Assembly: GCF_009725235.1 (NCBI RefSeq)
Contig: NZ_WJFC01000094.1
Span: forward strand, 1-47,217
Reading direction: 5' to 3'
Length of the DNA stretch: 47,217 bases
From: Scytonema sp. UIC 10036
GTDB lineage: Bacteria; Cyanobacteriota; Cyanobacteriia; Cyanobacteriales; Nostocaceae
Part shown: one piece after another, positions 18,608 to 27,410 of the stretch
Layout: every line of letters begins with the position of its first letter
How positions within the stretch are numbered: the first letter of the stretch is position 1
Notes under the pieces: model-generated
Seen by the model: the letters and a program-made list of their open reading frames with translations, nothing else
What the model was told of the DNA's origin: nothing
The model's database searches: none
Made by a program: the position numbers and the translations under genes

Positions 18608-19594
18608 ATGCTTCAATTCCGAATCCAACCAGACAGTGAAATACCCGCCTCCAACCAGCTGTTTAACCAAATTCGGTTTGCGATCGCATCTCGGCAATAT
18701 CCACCCGGATACAAATTACCGAGTACGCGGGCGTTGGCAATGCAGACGGGGCTACATCGCAATACAATTAGCAAGGTTTACCGCCAGTTAGAGGACGATG
18801 GGTTGGTAGAAAGCCTTGCTGGTTCGGGAATATATGTCCGCGCCCAAGGACATGAGGGGGGTAGTAAGCTGCAATCGCCGATTCTCAAACAGTATCCTCA
18901 AGCCAGCAAAGTTGTACAGCAAGCGCTTGATGAACTCCTCTCCCAAGGTTGTACGCTGAGTCAAGCACGGGAGTTATTTTTAGCGGAAATTGATTGGCGC
19001 TTGCGTTGTAGTGCGCGAGTGTTGGTTGCGGTTCCATCTCGAGACATTGGTGCGGGAGAACTTATGGTCTATGAATTAGAACAAGCCCTCAAAATACCAG
19101 TACAGTTAGTACCGATGGAAGAATTAGCGGCTGTTTTGGATCAAACTTCCTCTGCTACAGTCGTGACAAGTCGGTATTTTATTGGTGATGTAGAAGTGAT
19201 TGCAGCACCTAAAGCCGTGCGCGTAATTCCCCTGGATATTCATGACTATGCTAAGGAGTACGCTTTGTTTAAAAGCCTTCCAAAGGATAGCTGTCTTGGC
19301 ATAGTTAGCATGAGTTCTGGCATTTTGACTGCAATGGAAGTGATTCTTCACGGTTTGAGGGGAGATGAAATATTGATTATGACAGCGCAGCCAAAAGATA
19401 CCTATAGACTTCATGCAATGGTTAAAAGAGCACAAGTAGTTTTTAGCACAGATCAAGTGAGTTATTCAGCCGCCCAAGCAGCCTTGCAAGCTACTATGGA
19501 TGATATTATTCGTCCACCCAGGCTAATTTGTGGTGACAATTATATCGGTTCTAATTCGATTAACTTGCTGAAACGAGAATTAGGTTTGGGTTAG
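18608..19594 (+). CDS. GntR-family transcriptional regulator
   Basis: 328 aa from the ATG at 18608, preceded by CAGGAG; an earlier ATG at 18554 has no ribosome-binding site. The N-terminal winged helix is clear (NQLFNQIRFAIASRQYPPG, KLPSTRALAMQTGLHRNTIS, VYRQLEDDGLVES). The C-terminal ~230 residues look like a two-lobed effector domain rather than the aminotransferase of MocR proteins. Divergent from the dienelactone hydrolase, 200 bp away, which it may control (inference from position). Confidence 0.88.
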   Translation: MLQFRIQPDSEIPASNQLFNQIRFAIASRQYPPGYKLPSTRALAMQTGLHRNTISKVYRQLEDDGLVESLAGSGIYVRAQGHEGGSKLQSPILKQYPQASKVVQQALDELLSQGCTLSQARELFLAEIDWRLRCSARVLVAVPSRDIGAGELMVYELEQALKIPVQLVPMEELAAVLDQTSSATVVTSRYFIGDVEVIAAPKAVRVIPLDIHDYAKEYALFKSLPKDSCLGIVSMSSGILTAMEVILHGLRGDEILIMTAQPKDTYRLHAMVKRAQVVFSTDQVSYSAAQAALQATMDDIIRPPRLICGDNYIGSNSINLLKRELGLG

Positions 19595-19625
19595 GAAGTT
19601 CTAAATAAAAAATAGGACTTACGCA

Positions 19626-19871
19626 TAGCCCCCCTTTTTAAGCTATCCATTACCCGGATCTTTCTCAACATTTGCGAGAGTAATCACTCACGTTTTTTCT
19701 AACCCTGATTCGTTCCTTGTTCATTCTCAATAAAAATTGAATTTTGGCGAGAAGAATAAGTGTCATTTTGTCAAGCCTGTGAAAATCTTAGCGTCCAGGA
19801 TGGATTGTAGGCAAGGGTTTCAAGATTGTAAAGAAAGATGTGACTAATGGATAGCTTTTTAAGGGGGGCTA
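19626..19871. repeat. MITE-like element with ~27-bp inverted ends
   Basis: TAGCCCCCCTTTTTAAGCTA (19626 on, continuing TCCATTA to 19652) recurs inverted at 19845-19871 as TAATGGATAGC...AAGGGGGGCTA with a 1-2 base length change in the T-run. The 246-bp element has no open frame and is preceded by ACTTACGCA, a phrase often seen beside cyanobacterial MITEs. Together with the palindrome at 19897 it fills most of the 400-bp gap 19595-19993. Confidence 0.65.
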
Positions 19872-19896
19872 GGGGGGCGGAGCCTCCCTGAAGGCA

Positions 19897-19917
19897 TTCC
19901 CAGCCTGAGGCTGGGAA
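19897..19917. repeat. Perfect palindrome TTCCCAGCC-TGA-GGCTGGGAA
   Basis: 9-bp arms around TGA, a dispersed cyanobacterial repeat. It lies beyond the 3' ends of the GntR and SMC-like genes and could act as a two-way transcription barrier, but no T-tract follows. Confidence 0.6.
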
Positions 19918-19993
19918 CGAGAGACGATCGAGTGAGACGTGCTACTCTCCATTAACTAGGTGTATCCGCAGAAGTTGTGGGGGATCTAAAACC

Positions 19994-22066
19994 TTATCCT
20001 CTACGATTCACTTCAAAAATCTCTGTATATTCAAACTCATTAGGGCTTTGTCTCACTAAAGGATATAGTTCCCCGTCCAATTCAATGTAATCCTGTTCGC
20101 AATCAGGTTTAGAAGAGTAGTAAGTCAGTACATATTCTCTACCGATTCTGTCTACCATTTCTTCTTCTACTTCACCTCGCCACTGTGTCTTGCTCACTAA
20201 CACAATCAACTGATTTGCTAATTTGGGAATTGTCTTGGCAGTTTGTCTGCGAGAGATGACGTCTAAACTCCCAAAAGGTGAGTCCATTACAATTGGAAAG
20301 GCACTGCTATCAGGAATCATCAACATTTTCCTTTTTTCACTCCATTCCCTTACCCTATCGATAATGCTGGCAATAAACGATAAGCTTAAAATCTGATTTT
20401 CTCCTGTAGAAGCAGCAACAGGCATTTCTATACCAGCCGTATTCTCTACTAATGTCAGTTCGTATTTCTCACTGATTTTGGGCATATAAGGAGTAAAGGA
20501 AATTTCGCTAAAAATTTCTTGTACCCGCTTTTCTAGTTGAAATCGGAACTGCTTTTCTTGTCGTTCTCTAACTAAAGTTAATCTGTCTATAGCATCTTGA
20601 GTAGACGCAATCCGTCGTTGTGTCAGGATTTGCTTTTCTTCGTTTAATTTCTGCTTGGCTACTTGCTTGACTACAACTTCTAACTCTGTTTTAAAATTCG
20701 CAATTTTCTGCTGATTTGCACCTTCCTCTAGTATTAAATGTCTGATTTTTTCTTCTATTTCATCCAATCGCTTTTGTAAATTGCTAATTTCCTCATTGGC
20801 ATCTTTTCTCAATCTTTCTTGAATATTGTCTAACTCATTTTCAATTTGAGATATGGTTTGTCTGAGTTGATTGATTCTGACTTGTTCTCTATCGACTTCT
20901 TCCCAAAAGCTAGTTGCTTGCTTATCAATTCCATCGACTTGTGCTAACATACGAATCGCTGTCTCTTCTACCTCAGAAGAGCCAACTCTAGCCAATAATT
21001 TTTCTATATTCTCGTACCCTTGGCTACCCTTTCGGAACTTTGTACCACAAATACATTGTTGAGAAATCAATAAGTCGTTGACAAATTCTTTGGAAATCCC
21101 AGAGGTGAATTCTCCTTTCTGTTTGAAAGCATCAACAATTTCTTTAAATTTTAATGCAGTTCCAGAAAGTAAAACGGTGTAACCTCGTGTGGAAATAATT
21201 TTTTTAAGTGTATCTCTAGAGTCTCTTAGCGTTTGTTGATTGAATGATTTCTGCTTTTCTAATTCTTGACGCCTTTCTTCTAATTCTTTGGCTGCACTGA
21301 GTTCTCTAAATCGGACACTGGTTTCTTTTCTAAAGGTTTCTTGATATTCTAGCTCTTGTTGAATTTCTAATTGTCTTTGATGAATGGTATCTAGTTCATT
21401 TTCTATCTTTTCTTGCTGTTTTAATAATTGTTTTGTTTCCAAATCACCAATAGATTTTAACTCGCTTTCTAAGCTTCTTTTTGCTTCAATTAGATGTTTG
21501 ATAGAACGATTGATGACTTCAACACCTAAAAAAATCTTTGTGGCTTCGGCAATTTCTGCTTTTTTGTCAGAACGAACTATCTTTTCAATCCGTTCACCAT
21601 CGAAGAAAAAATATTGATGTAAACTGACGGGTAAAATTTGATTGATGATATCTTCTGGGTTTTGGGTGGGAAAATTCCAGATACCATCTGCACTGGCAAA
21701 TTGTAAATATAATTCTGTTTTGCCTGTATCAAAATCCGTTTCATTTTTATAAGCACGAAACTCTCGTTTGACTCGATAGCGTATGCCTTCATGTTCCCAT
21801 GCTATCTCAACCCAGCACTCTATGGGTTGACCCGATTTTGCTTCGGCGATCGCACGCTTATTGACTAATTGTTCTGATGATGCAAAAGCGGCGCTAAATT
21901 TCTCATACAGCACCCAAGTAAATGCATTGAGCAAACTTGTTTTTCCAGAACCATTATTCCCGTGAATCACGGTTGTGTTACGAGGATCTCCAACCGCGAG
22001 AGCAATTTCCGGAGTTTTGCCATAAAAAGAGCGAAAGTTACACAGTTTAATGGAAAGCAGTTTCAT
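19994..22066 (-). CDS. SMC/Rad50-like ATPase of DndD/LmuB type
   Basis: 690 aa. Starts MKLLSIKLCNFRSFYG, the hallmark of DndD/RecF/Rad50-type ATPases. Walker A is IHGNNGSGKTSLLNAF (~34-49). The long middle is coiled coil (LLKQQEKIENELDTIHQRQ and later stretches), broken by a hinge with CICG (a minimal zinc-hook-like motif). An ABC signature STGENQILSLSF and Walker B FPIVMDSPFGSLD follow. Such ATPases serve DNA-end sensing in phosphorothioation (Dnd) or Lamassu-like defence. The ATG overlaps the preceding small gene's stop (ATGA). No nuclease or dndBCE gene is adjacent, so the system assignment is open. Confidence 0.85.
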   Translation of the reverse strand: MKLLSIKLCNFRSFYGKTPEIALAVGDPRNTTVIHGNNGSGKTSLLNAFTWVLYEKFSAAFASSEQLVNKRAIAEAKSGQPIECWVEIAWEHEGIRYRVKREFRAYKNETDFDTGKTELYLQFASADGIWNFPTQNPEDIINQILPVSLHQYFFFDGERIEKIVRSDKKAEIAEATKIFLGVEVINRSIKHLIEAKRSLESELKSIGDLETKQLLKQQEKIENELDTIHQRQLEIQQELEYQETFRKETSVRFRELSAAKELEERRQELEKQKSFNQQTLRDSRDTLKKIISTRGYTVLLSGTALKFKEIVDAFKQKGEFTSGISKEFVNDLLISQQCICGTKFRKGSQGYENIEKLLARVGSSEVEETAIRMLAQVDGIDKQATSFWEEVDREQVRINQLRQTISQIENELDNIQERLRKDANEEISNLQKRLDEIEEKIRHLILEEGANQQKIANFKTELEVVVKQVAKQKLNEEKQILTQRRIASTQDAIDRLTLVRERQEKQFRFQLEKRVQEIFSEISFTPYMPKISEKYELTLVENTAGIEMPVAASTGENQILSLSFIASIIDRVREWSEKRKMLMIPDSSAFPIVMDSPFGSLDVISRRQTAKTIPKLANQLIVLVSKTQWRGEVEEEMVDRIGREYVLTYYSSKPDCEQDYIELDGELYPLVRQSPNEFEYTEIFEVNRRG

Positions 22067-22236
22067 CTGACAACTTCCTTCACAATTGCCAAAATGTCAT
22101 CATTAATATGACTGTTAATTTTCTTATCTAGTCGGCTTTTTTCCAGTTGCCATACACGCTCAATAATTTGCCGCACTTCTGGAGTTGCACTGGTAATTGG
22201 TTCTTGAACGTAATCAATATTGAGTTCTTTCGCCAT
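22063..22236 (-). CDS. 57-aa partner of the SMC-like ATPase
   Basis: MAKELNIDYVQEPITSATPE continues to a helical tail (INDDILAIVKEVVR). Its TGA shares ATGA with the ATPase start, so the two are translationally coupled, this one first. No known domain seen; predicted two to three helices. A small accessory subunit or inhibitor of the ATPase is plausible. The 4-bp overlap and protein-like composition are the main evidence that it is real. Confidence 0.75.
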   Translation of the reverse strand: MAKELNIDYVQEPITSATPEVRQIIERVWQLEKSRLDKKINSHINDDILAIVKEVVR

Positions 22237-22596
22237 GTTGCTTGCAAAACAAAATTGTTTGTATATTTTAACTGTTTGTTAGCTCGTTACCATCAGTGAA
22301 AGCGCGAGCAACAATTCTTTATCAAAATTTGAAGATGAGCGCCTGTTGTACGAAGGTAGAAGTAAGCAGGCAGAAGAGTCACTGCGGTAGACGGGTTTAT
22401 CGGCATAAAGCAAGCGGCGTGGCAGAAGGGTTAAAAGCTTAATCATACAAGCTTTGGGGTACGTTTTAATGGTTGTTGATAGATTTCTTGTGGTGCGGAG
22501 ACCCCCGTTGAGGTGACTGCGGGGCATCTTGCCTGTCATGAATGTATGATATTATACTGGTTGCTTGGACAAATAAGGCGAGGAGGTTCGGTGAAA
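22237..22596. other. Gene-poor stretch
   Basis: Carries the 5' region of the small gene/ATPase operon (leftward) and of the antitoxin-like gene (rightward). An 86-codon minus-strand frame (22279-22539) does not look like protein. Confidence 0.4.
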
Positions 22597-22809
22597 ATGC
22601 TGAGGAGCGACAGCTATCAGGACTATCTCATTGAATCTCTTAGAGACCCGAAAGAGGCTGTTGCCTATATTGAGGCAATATTAGAAGCAGAAAATCCTGA
22701 ACCTGAACTATTACGGTTAGCGATCGAAGATGTTATAGATGAGAAGTTCGCGATAGAGATGTATAGCCGTCAGCTTCGCGATCGCACCCAATTCGGTCTC
22801 TCGTTGTAG
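22597..22809 (+). CDS. Antitoxin-like protein, 70 aa
   Basis: An AGGAGG at 22581 supports the ATG at 22597, or a GTG at 22591. MLRSDSYQDYLIESLRDPKE continues AVAYIEAILEAENPEPELL, the N-terminal pattern of addiction-module antidote proteins of the HigA-like group. Full relatives end in an HTH of ~40 more residues; here the frame ends RDRTQFGLSL, so the DNA-binding part looks lost. A MITE begins three bases after the stop. No toxin gene is adjacent. Confidence 0.6.
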   Translation: MLRSDSYQDYLIESLRDPKEAVAYIEAILEAENPEPELLRLAIEDVIDEKFAIEMYSRQLRDRTQFGLSL

Positions 22810-22811
22810 TA

Positions 22812-23029
22812 CTAGAGCGCCGGTCCAGTAGAAGTGCTTGACGTAAAACCCAAAATATGGGGGTTATTAAAATCGGCGATTTTGGCGTTATGTTTTAATG
22901 CGTTCGCGTAGCGTCTCCGAAGGAGAATCGCTAAAAACCAAACCCAAATATTTAGTCCAAAATCAGCGTTTTCCCGTTATACACATAATATCCTTTTTGT
23001 CAACGTATATTAGTGGACTGGCGCTCTAG
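22812..23029. repeat. MITE-like element with 19-bp inverted ends
   Basis: CTAGAGCGCCGGTCCAGTA at 22812-22830 pairs with its inverse at 23011-23029 (17/19). The 218-bp interior holds another cyanobacterial repeat (GCGTAGCGTCTCCGAAGGAG at ~22910) and no gene. Confidence 0.7.
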
Positions 23030-23085
23030 GTCTTCAAGTTGACAACATCCTGCTGTTTCACCATTTACCCTGCAAATTTACCTTC

Positions 23086-23988
23086 ATGACTCAGACTCCA
23101 CTTAAGCAAATGCCATCCTTATATCAAACGCAATCTCCTGATACAAGCCCCGATGTGGAACAAATTTTGATTCGGCGGTGGCGCGAGATGCTTCCAACCC
23201 AAAAAGCAAAGCTTGTCCGCAATGCAACCAAGCGATGTTGGCAATTAAGTTTAATAGGAATTTGGAACCAACATTCACACTTGTTAACGATGAAGCAAGT
23301 GCGACAGGAATTTATCCGGCGACGATTTGGTGTTGAATGGATACAGGTGCTGTGCAACGAGGATTATTGGGGGAAGTTTGAGGATATTGCAGGAATTGAA
23401 GCGGTGATGGAAGATGCAGTGTGGTTGGCATTAAAACTTGCTGAAATTTTAGAAGGACTGGGTATTCCATATTTAGTGGGAGGGTCTGTAGCCAGTTCGC
23501 TGTTAGGAGAACCGCGTGCAACTTTGGATTTGGATTTGGTTGTCGATCTTCACTCATCCCAAATCGAATTGCTGATTGCAGCAATGATTGATGAGTTTTA
23601 TGTCAGCATTGATGCGGTAACCGATGCTGTTGAGCGCAAAGCCTCGTTTAATGCCATCCATCTTGAAACTACAGAGAAGGCAGACTTTTTTGTTCTAGGC
23701 GACGATGGGTTTTCGCAATCAAAACTGCGTCGCCGTCAAGTATATCGATTACCCGGACAATTTGGGCAGTCGATTTATATTTATTCGGCTGAAGATATCA
23801 TCCTGCAAAAGCTGCGGTGGTATAGGATGGGATTTAGCCAATCGGATCGTCAGTGGCGTGATGTTTTGGGGGTTCTCAAAGTTCAAGCGGAACATTTAGA
23901 TTTTGAGTATTTACGCCTGTGGGGACAAAGATTAGGTCTTGATGATGAACTCTCAAAAGCGTTTTGCGAATCTGGTTTGCAAGAATGA
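23086..23988 (+). CDS. Nucleotidyltransferase-fold protein with extra N-terminal domain
   Basis: 300 aa. Residues ~110-230 carry the NTase core: VGGSVASSLLG (GGS, 132-134), then RATLDLDLVVDL (D148, D150 as metal ligands), as in AbiEii/MNT-type or uncharacterised NTases. Residues 1-105 are a separate basic region with QVRQEFIRRRFGVEW that I cannot assign. AbiEii-type NTases act as toxins paired with an AbiEi antitoxin, but no partner is seen, so it may be an orphan. Confidence 0.8.
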   Translation: MTQTPLKQMPSLYQTQSPDTSPDVEQILIRRWREMLPTQKAKLVRNATKRCWQLSLIGIWNQHSHLLTMKQVRQEFIRRRFGVEWIQVLCNEDYWGKFEDIAGIEAVMEDAVWLALKLAEILEGLGIPYLVGGSVASSLLGEPRATLDLDLVVDLHSSQIELLIAAMIDEFYVSIDAVTDAVERKASFNAIHLETTEKADFFVLGDDGFSQSKLRRRQVYRLPGQFGQSIYIYSAEDIILQKLRWYRMGFSQSDRQWRDVLGVLKVQAEHLDFEYLRLWGQRLGLDDELSKAFCESGLQE

Positions 23989-24045
23989 TACTGTAAATTC
24001 AGCCGTGCTCGTGCTGTCTTCTGCCGTTGTGCCTAGCCGTGACTA

Positions 24046-24273
24046 TTGCAACCCGATCGCACTAATGCACTTGACATTATACTTACCAGAGAACCAATTG
24101 CGATCGATACGAGATTTGCTGAAGTTTTCTACCATCGAAGTCTTGCCTATGTTCAGATGAAAGATAAACAGAAAGCTCGTCAGGATTTTCAAAAAGCCGC
24201 AGACCTTTATAAGCAACAAGGAAAAACGAAGGATTATCAAAATGCACTGGCTAAAATCAAACAACTTCAGTAG
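24046..24273 (+). pseudogene. TPR protein, C-terminal fragment
   Basis: One clear tetratricopeptide unit (HRSLAYVQMKDKQKARQDFQ), then KAADLYKQQGKTKDYQNALA and stop. The only start is a TTG in a sequence without earlier repeats. Read as the surviving end of a longer TPR protein. Confidence 0.6.
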
Positions 24274-24513
24274 AGGTCAGTGCACGCTCGTTATTGGGGG
24301 GAATATGAGGAGAATAATTGCTCTCCTTGCTGCATCTATCTCAATATTCAAGATGTCCAAACAGCTTAGAAAAAAGCTAAGAATGAACACTCTTTCAGAA
24401 TAAGCAAAACTAAAATGGAAAATCTTTGCTTTGGGAGCTATAGGGGATTAAACAATTAATGCAATACGTCTTTAAAAAGACTTACAAAACTTACTCGTTG
24501 CTCCCATACAAAT

Positions 24514-24981
24514 TTAAGGATGGTAATTGGGATTATCAGTGATGAGGTTTTCGATTTGGGCAACTGCAAGCAAGCGCTCATCAGCAGTGAGAAAAGTGAA
24601 TGCCATCGTATTTGCTTGAGAGAATTGAGGCAAAATGCACAATGCTGAAGCAAGTTGAACGGCATCATAAGCTCTGAGGGGATGACGACTGACGAGTTCT
24701 CCTGCCATTTGAGTAACTGTTGGCAGTAATTCAACTTTTTGATACTGAGTATCAAAGTGGTAACGAAATGCTTGCAAAATTTGGCTAACCTGATTGCTAG
24801 AAAGGCTACCCTCGCGTTGGCGACGAGCCAATGCACTCAAAATTTCAACCCAGGTAATTCGGGCAATGACCAGCAAATTACCACTAGACTGAGCCGTTAA
24901 GAACTGAATCCAAGCAGTTCCTGTTTCTGAAACATACCGTTTAAGCAAAGCACTACTGTCTAAAAAATATGCTTTTACCAC
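24514..24981 (-). CDS. vapC: VapC-type PIN ribonuclease toxin
   Basis: 155 aa. The four PIN acids are in place: FLDSSALLKRY (D8), WVEILSAL (E46), AYDAVQLASAL (D106) and LTADERLLAVA (D134). It starts at a GTG inside the end of the upstream antitoxin gene (7-bp overlap), the usual arrangement for translational coupling. Known VapC toxins cut initiator tRNA or the 23S sarcin-ricin loop; the target here is unknown. Confidence 0.92.
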   Translation of the reverse strand: MVKAYFLDSSALLKRYVSETGTAWIQFLTAQSSGNLLVIARITWVEILSALARRQREGSLSSNQVSQILQAFRYHFDTQYQKVELLPTVTQMAGELVSRHPLRAYDAVQLASALCILPQFSQANTMAFTFLTADERLLAVAQIENLITDNPNYHP

Positions 24982-25262
24982 TCACCTCGATCCTCAATGA
25001 TTGTTTCTGACAGTGGTTGACCCGCAACGTGAATAGACTGTACCATTGCTGCCAAATCATCGTCAGAAATCGGTTCTGCATCAGAGGGAGTGGGAGGTGT
25101 AAGTAAACCAGACTCATAAAGAGGTTTGAGCAAAGGCATAAGTTCAGTTATGTTTTGCTCGGGTAACACTTGCAGCCAAACGGTTTGGCGGTCAGAAAAA
25201 TTCACTGGAGTTAAGGGACGCAACACTCCATTTTCGTAAATTGCCGGAATTGCCTTAGCCAT
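24975..25262 (-). CDS. Antitoxin (DUF104-type) paired with VapC
   Basis: 95 aa. The N-terminus AKAIPAIYENGVLRPLTPVN is the DUF104 signature, a small AbrB-like beta domain found in antitoxins of archaeal and cyanobacterial VapBC pairs. The acidic tail (DAEPISDDDLAAMV ... IIEDRGEW) probably wraps the toxin. Overlaps vapC by 7 bp. The module is intact, unlike the others in this window. Confidence 0.9.
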   Translation of the reverse strand: MAKAIPAIYENGVLRPLTPVNFSDRQTVWLQVLPEQNITELMPLLKPLYESGLLTPPTPSDAEPISDDDLAAMVQSIHVAGQPLSETIIEDRGEW

Positions 25263-25659
25263 TGAAATTCATCAACTTTTAGCTTTAAAGCTATTCTATA
25301 CTAAAATTAAGTAGGCGTCGCCGATGGCAAAGTCAAGACTTCAAAAAATATTTCAATGAAAAATAAGGTTAGTTTTGGAATATCCTAAATGTTATACAAT
25401 AGTCACACTCCAAACAAACTTTCCAATTTTGTCAATATATCCACCCTTCTCTCCTCAAAAGTTTTTAAGCCTTGCGCCTGCTAGCCCTCCTTGAAATTTT
25501 TAGATTGGCAATCTCCAAGATTCTTCGATTATATTTATTTTTATAGCCATAACTTCTCTTTACATTTTATAAATAAGGAAAGCATAACGCCTTAGCATCT
25601 TCTTCTGTTCCATTTCTCCATTGGTAAAACACATGAATGCAGCCACAAAGTGAACGTTT
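25263..25659. other. Intergenic region
   Basis: About 400 bp holding the 5' region of the DUF104/vapC pair. No further gene, repeat or RNA recognised. Confidence 0.4.
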
Positions 25660-25812
25660 ATGAAAGATAATTCGTTAAGAATAAGATTATCTACCCGTCG
25701 CCAAAATAAACTTTGCGTATCTGCTGTTCAAAAAGATAAAACTATTACTGCATTAATTGAAGAATGGATTGATAGTCTTGTTCTCGAAGAGGGAAGAGAT
25801 ACTGCGGACTAA
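25660..25812 (+). CDS. Small ribbon-helix-helix protein, solo copy
   Basis: 50 aa: KDNSLRIRLSTRRQNKLCVS, then ITALIEEWIDSLVLEEG. Paralogue of the RHH at 16033-16173 (shared RLS-R pattern and EEWIDSL/EDWIDTL). The conserved 48-bp element lies 7 bp past its stop, as at the other locus, but no TnpB remnant is present. Likely what is left of a related element. Confidence 0.7.
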   Translation: MKDNSLRIRLSTRRQNKLCVSAVQKDKTITALIEEWIDSLVLEEGRDTAD

Positions 25813-25819
25813 AGTCCTC

Positions 25820-25867
25820 GTGTCGCGTTTCATCCTCCCTTTAAAAATGGGAGGCTCTCACGCTCCC
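25820..25867 (-). repeat. 48-bp conserved structured end of a TnpB/RHH element, copy 2
   Basis: Read on the minus strand it begins GGGAGCGTGAGAGCCTC and matches 15977-16024 at 45/48 positions. The hairpin CCTCCC...GGGAGG is perfect here. It ends 16 bp before the 3' end of the helicase gene and could also act as a terminator between the convergent genes. Confidence 0.65.
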
Positions 25868-25883
25868 GTATTGTCTTGGTAGA

Positions 25884-27398
25884 TTATATATCTAGTAAAC
25901 CGTACCGCTTTTGTAAATTGAGCAACTTCATCCTAGCTTCACCTGCATTATCGGCTAGGTCGGCAAATTCCACAAATCTCAGTAATTCTTTCCGCAGTAA
26001 ATTTCGCTCAACTTCTAGCGTGTTTCTATCTAGATCTGGTGGTAAAACTATCATGTCAAATATGATTGCACGTTCTTTACCAGGATGGGGGCGCAAAACT
26101 CTTCCTCGTCTTTGGATAAACTGGCGCGGATTGCCAGAACTTGCTAAAATCACTGCAGTTTGAATTGCGGGAATATCGACTCCTTCATCTAAACAGCGAA
26201 TGGCGACTAAACCTTGTAATTCTCCACTCTCGAATTGACGGCGCAAAACTTCTCTTTCTGCTAATGTTGTTTGGGCAGTATAAGTACTTATTCTGTAACC
26301 CAACTCTGTTCCTAATATTTTGGCGACGGCTTTCACTTGATGTAAATCTGAACGCTGAGTGACATCTAGCGAACCATCGCTGCAATAAAAGAGGGTATGG
26401 GTGGTGTCCCGGCGATTTTGCATGAGTTCGCGCAAAGCATGTAACTTATTTTCGGCTGCACCTACTAACCTAGCTCTTTGCATTAATAAGGGTTTTAAGT
26501 CTTCGTTGTCTTCAAAATTTCCTAGAGCAACATTTTCCCGTTCTCGATACAGGAGTGCTCGTCCAATTTTTTGTGTCAGTTTAGCATATGCACGGCTTTC
26601 TGTTTCTGTTAATTCTACAAGTACGGGGTAATAGAGGTAATGGACTAAAGCACGTTGCGCGATCGCATCTCTTAAGGTAAATTCTGGTTGCAGAACTGAG
26701 CCAAAGTATCCAAATATAGATTGAGTTCCATCTTCATCAAAATATCTCTCTGGTGTAGCAGACAAAGCTAGCCGCAGCCCCAGGCGTCGGGGTAAACTTT
26801 CTTCCAATCTGGGTGCGCCGAGGTTGTGTGCTTCATCTCCGACAATCAAAGTTTTTTCGGGGAAGTACTTGAGTTGAGATTGAAAGCCATCGTTAATTAG
26901 GGTAGAGTTGCTGGTAATAACTGTCAGAAATGGTTGAGAACCAGAACGGATGTTGTAGAGTTGTGTGGAGAGTTGACTCTGCCAATTGCGTACACTCTCG
27001 AAGGCGAGGATGGGTTGCAAATTAAATTTTTCACATTCTCGCGCCCATTGAGTGACAAGATGGCGGTAGGGGCAGACAACTAACACGGCTTGCAGGTTAA
27101 TTTGCTTGTAGAGTTCGCAAACAATGGCAAGTGCAGTGATTGTCTTTCCACTACCAGTTGCCATTTTCAAAGTTCCCCTGCCGTTGTTAGCAAACCAATT
27201 TTCAATAGCTTGTCGCTGATATCCCCGCAATTCGATAGATATCGGCATTCTAGGGCATCCGGGTAATGATGGTTGCTGTATTTGATATTTGCTTTTGTTT
27301 TCACCTACAAATGGTGGCTTGAGGAGATATGTTGCTAAATTTGTCTCTTCTACCGTGTTGGAAGTTGGCAGTTGGATTCGCTTTTTTAACAAGTACAT
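25884..27398 (-). CDS. DEAH-box superfamily 2 helicase (phosphorothioation-restriction-like)
   Basis: 504 aa. Motifs in order: Q-like ELRGYQRQAIENW, I MATGSGKTITAL, II VGDEAHN, III LSATPE, V CLDEGVDIP and VI QRRGRVLRPHPGK. The layout is that of type III restriction/SSL2-like DNA helicases. The closest description I know is the 'DNA phosphorothioation system restriction enzyme' group (TIGR04095), recalled rather than searched. No dndBCE or dptFGH is nearby; the DndD-like ATPase is 4 kb away. A generic DNA-repair helicase remains possible. Confidence 0.85.
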   Translation of the reverse strand: MYLLKKRIQLPTSNTVEETNLATYLLKPPFVGENKSKYQIQQPSLPGCPRMPISIELRGYQRQAIENWFANNGRGTLKMATGSGKTITALAIVCELYKQINLQAVLVVCPYRHLVTQWARECEKFNLQPILAFESVRNWQSQLSTQLYNIRSGSQPFLTVITSNSTLINDGFQSQLKYFPEKTLIVGDEAHNLGAPRLEESLPRRLGLRLALSATPERYFDEDGTQSIFGYFGSVLQPEFTLRDAIAQRALVHYLYYPVLVELTETESRAYAKLTQKIGRALLYRERENVALGNFEDNEDLKPLLMQRARLVGAAENKLHALRELMQNRRDTTHTLFYCSDGSLDVTQRSDLHQVKAVAKILGTELGYRISTYTAQTTLAEREVLRRQFESGELQGLVAIRCLDEGVDIPAIQTAVILASSGNPRQFIQRRGRVLRPHPGKERAIIFDMIVLPPDLDRNTLEVERNLLRKELLRFVEFADLADNAGEARMKLLNLQKRYGLLDI

Positions 27399-27410
27399 GT
27401 GAAGAATGGT

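Noticed and set aside
22279..22539. 86-codon minus-strand frame upstream of the antitoxin-like gene
   Set aside because: Unlikely composition and no ribosome-binding site.
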